Positions 62,411 to 64,000 of a stretch of DNA of 64,000 bases are shown here, in pieces. Source of the stretch: Ktedonobacter sp. SOSP1-85 (GTDB lineage: Bacteria; Chloroflexota; Ktedonobacteria; Ktedonobacterales; Ktedonobacteraceae); NCBI RefSeq assembly GCF_016587415.1, contig NZ_BNJI01000001.1, forward strand, positions 1,651,501 through 1,715,500, written 5' to 3'. The number at the start of each line of letters is the position of its first letter. Within the stretch, counting starts at the first letter, position 1. The notes under the pieces were generated by a model. The model was not told where the DNA came from. It was given only the letters and a program-made list of their open reading frames with translations, and made no database searches. The position numbers and the translations under genes were made by a program.

Positions 62411-62720
62411 TCAAATCACCTGGGTTCCCTGGCTTACTCACACCAGAGAGAACATGTGCTCCATGCCTAAAAAAACATGGATCTAATGTTTTCCCATAGT
62501 GGTAATGATGTGACTGTCGTGCAACATTTACAGTGTAACACAGCCAATCACAATCAGCAAGCCAACAGTAGTACATTCTTATTTAAAAACGTTGAAAAGA
62601 AGCAATTCTTTATCTAAGAAGCTTAGCTGCTCCAAGGCCTTCACGCCTTCAGGACATGTACCGCTCTCCTTTCTCTACTGCCTCCGGCTCTAAAAAGCAC
62701 TTTCTTCCTCGTCTGCGCTA

Positions 62721-62729
62721 TGCTATACT
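62721..62729 (+). promoter_or_regulatory. Possible extended -10 ahead of the lipoprotein
   Basis: TGCTATACT (TG-n-TATACT), about 140 bases upstream; no clear -35 box. Confidence 0.4.
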
Positions 62730-62870
62730 ATGTTGTGTTCAGACGCTTCAGGTGGTGGATGATATGTGGATGATGTGGAGATGAACAATCCTTCCCCCTC
62801 ACCCTCCACTGCCGCCGGCCTTCCGGCATGTGCTCCGGATTAGCTCTTTTTTTGCGTGAGACAGATTACT

Positions 62871-63356
62871 ATGCTATTTCTTCACTCAGCCAGGGCCTGG
62901 TTTCTGGCAAGTCTAACGCTGTTGTTCTGCAGCCTGCCCTGCCTCGTCGCCTGTAGTGCTACGGTGACTTCGTCAGCTGACGCGGAACAAACCCATACCA
63001 TGACCATCAACCAGGACTTTCAACAAGATACGCTCGCCACGACCAGTCCCGCCTATCGCTGCGGCGCCTGGGCTTCAAATAACGCGCCCGTGTCTTCCGG
63101 TACCATCACTATCTATGCTCGCCTGACGCATGATGTGGCGGGCGTGGCTGGTATGGCTGCGACCGCGACGGTCCATTTTCGCTATGGCGATGTTGTCCTT
63201 ACACAACATCCAACCAGCGATACTGGCGGCTATGTCAGCTTTACCCTCCCCCTGTTAGGGCGTCAACCAGTGGGCATACCCGCGACAGCCGATGTTGTCT
63301 TTACCCTTGGGCAGGAGACGCTGACCTGCGCGCCAGCATTTTTTACTCCTGAGTGA
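62871..63356 (+). CDS. Putative lipoprotein, 161 aa
   Basis: The hydrophobic N-terminus ends in the lipobox CLVACSA, so the mature protein would be anchored through that Cys. The rest is a beta-sheet-like domain (TITIYARLTHDVAGVAGMAATATVHF, then GYVSFTLPL) with two Cys, perhaps of an Ig-like fold. No ribosome binding site is clear for ATG 62871 or GTG 62856. The stop overlaps that of the converging mutM by 14 bases. Function unknown. Confidence 0.7.
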   Translation: MLFLHSARAWFLASLTLLFCSLPCLVACSATVTSSADAEQTHTMTINQDFQQDTLATTSPAYRCGAWASNNAPVSSGTITIYARLTHDVAGVAGMAATATVHFRYGDVVLTQHPTSDTGGYVSFTLPLLGRQPVGIPATADVVFTLGQETLTCAPAFFTPE

Positions 63357-64000
63357 GGACCTGGCAGACAGGGCAAAAGTGCGTGCTGCGCTGGGCGACA
63401 ACGATACGCTCAATTAGCGTACCACAACGTGTGCAGGGTTTACCAGCCTGTTTGTAGACATATACATGGTTATAATTATCGCCTGCCTCGCCCCAGAGAT
63501 CACGGTAGGAACTAAACGAGGTTCCACCATGTTCAATACCCTTGAGCAGGACTGACACTACCGCCTCGTGCAGGCTGGCAATCTCCTGCGATGTCAGACT
63601 GTTAGCAGCGCGACGTGGATGAATCCTGGCATGAAAAAGCGCTTCGTCGGCATAGATATTGCCGACGCCCGCGATCACGGTCTGATCCAGCAACACCTGC
63701 TTGATCGGGCTCCGGCGATGAGCAAGCGCCTGGGCCAGTCCCTCAATGCTAAAGGCCTCGCTCAATGGCTCAGGTCCCAGCCCCCTGAGCGCCTCCTCTT
63801 CCTGAGAACGCTGCCAGAGCGAGACGCGCCCGAATTTGCGCGGGTCTGTGAAGAGCAGGTTGCGCCCATCTTCCAGGATAAAGCACACCCGGCAATAGTT
63901 CATCTCCGAGCTATAGGCCTGGGAGCTATCAGCCTTAAGCGTGAAACTGGGACCGCGTGTGCTCCAGGCCTGGACATCGCGCTCACGTAGGCTTGTATCC
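63343..64000 (-). CDS. mutM: DNA-formamidopyrimidine glycosylase, N-terminus outside
   Basis: The base-excision repair enzyme for 8-oxoguanine. The frame is open to the right edge, so the N-terminal Pro-Glu active-site end is not seen; about 218 residues are present. Seen are the strand CFILEDGRNLLFTDPRKFGR, the helix-two-turn-helix QTVIAGVGNIYADEALFHARIHP, and a four-Cys zinc finger (CTRCG and CPVC) at the C-terminus. It overlaps the lipoprotein gene tail. Confidence 0.94.
   Translation of the reverse strand, partial: DTSLRERDVQAWSTRGPSFTLKADSSQAYSSEMNYCRVCFILEDGRNLLFTDPRKFGRVSLWQRSQEEEALRGLGPEPLSEAFSIEGLAQALAHRRSPIKQVLLDQTVIAGVGNIYADEALFHARIHPRRAANSLTSQEIASLHEAVVSVLLKGIEHGGTSFSSYRDLWGEAGDNYNHVYVYKQAGKPCTRCGTLIERIVVAQRSTHFCPVCQVLTQE

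Noticed and set aside
1..64000. CRISPR arrays and prophage
   Set aside because: No spaced direct repeats and no set of phage structural genes; the only phage-like item is the lone baseplate-J-like protein.

Overview
The window looks like chromosome from a Chloroflexota bacterium, most likely of the Ktedonobacteria. This is an inference from the gene mix: KaiC-like ATPases, PAS kinases, GT9 enzymes, a LarB, a KGG stress protein, a DUF815 ATPase, abundant TnpB genes and a group II intron. No rRNA is present to confirm it. Recognisable promoters are sigma70-type, mostly a TTGACA-like box, a 17-nt spacer and TATRAT.

Layout. 1-0.6 kb: 3' end of rpe. 0.65-11 kb: an accessory signalling region with a KaiC-like ATPase and response regulator, a truncated PAS protein, and an operon of a 49-aa membrane peptide, a repeat protein and a slipin. 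A SRPBCC/coiled-coil protein and a decayed second copy of the slipin operon follow. 9.7-15 kb: a 38-aa membrane peptide, sufB standing alone, and a CheB-CheR-PAS-histidine kinase fusion. 15-21.5 kb: a mobile-element zone with an ORF-less group II intron, a hydrolase remnant, an excisionase-like gene, a membrane-anchored baseplate-J-like protein and two tandem TnpB genes.

21.6-64 kb is mostly housekeeping. It holds a P1 peptidase, a CoA-type Nudix hydrolase, rpsA, clpC, radA, a PIN/TRAM protein, ispD-ispF, tatA, a pterin dehydratase, purine nucleoside phosphorylase and ispE. A cluster of four GT9 glycosyltransferases includes an IMP cyclohydrolase-like gene and a GNAT. After that come a radical SAM enzyme, aroA, a SolA-like flavoenzyme, tRNA-Arg(TCG), a DUF815 ATPase, a response regulator, ftsZ, larB and the 3' part of mutM.

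Themes. Three MEP-pathway genes (ispD, ispF, ispE) lie within 9 kb. Many intergenic gaps hold very long, perfect or near-perfect hairpins with 17-32 bp arms, including a 60-bp perfect palindrome after ftsZ. A 41-44 aa mini-gene followed by a related hairpin occurs twice (0.68 and 16.26 kb). ispE and the Nudix gene look leaderless. The least explained parts are the slipin operon with its decayed copy, the mini-gene plus hairpin pairs, and the baseplate-J/TnpB island.
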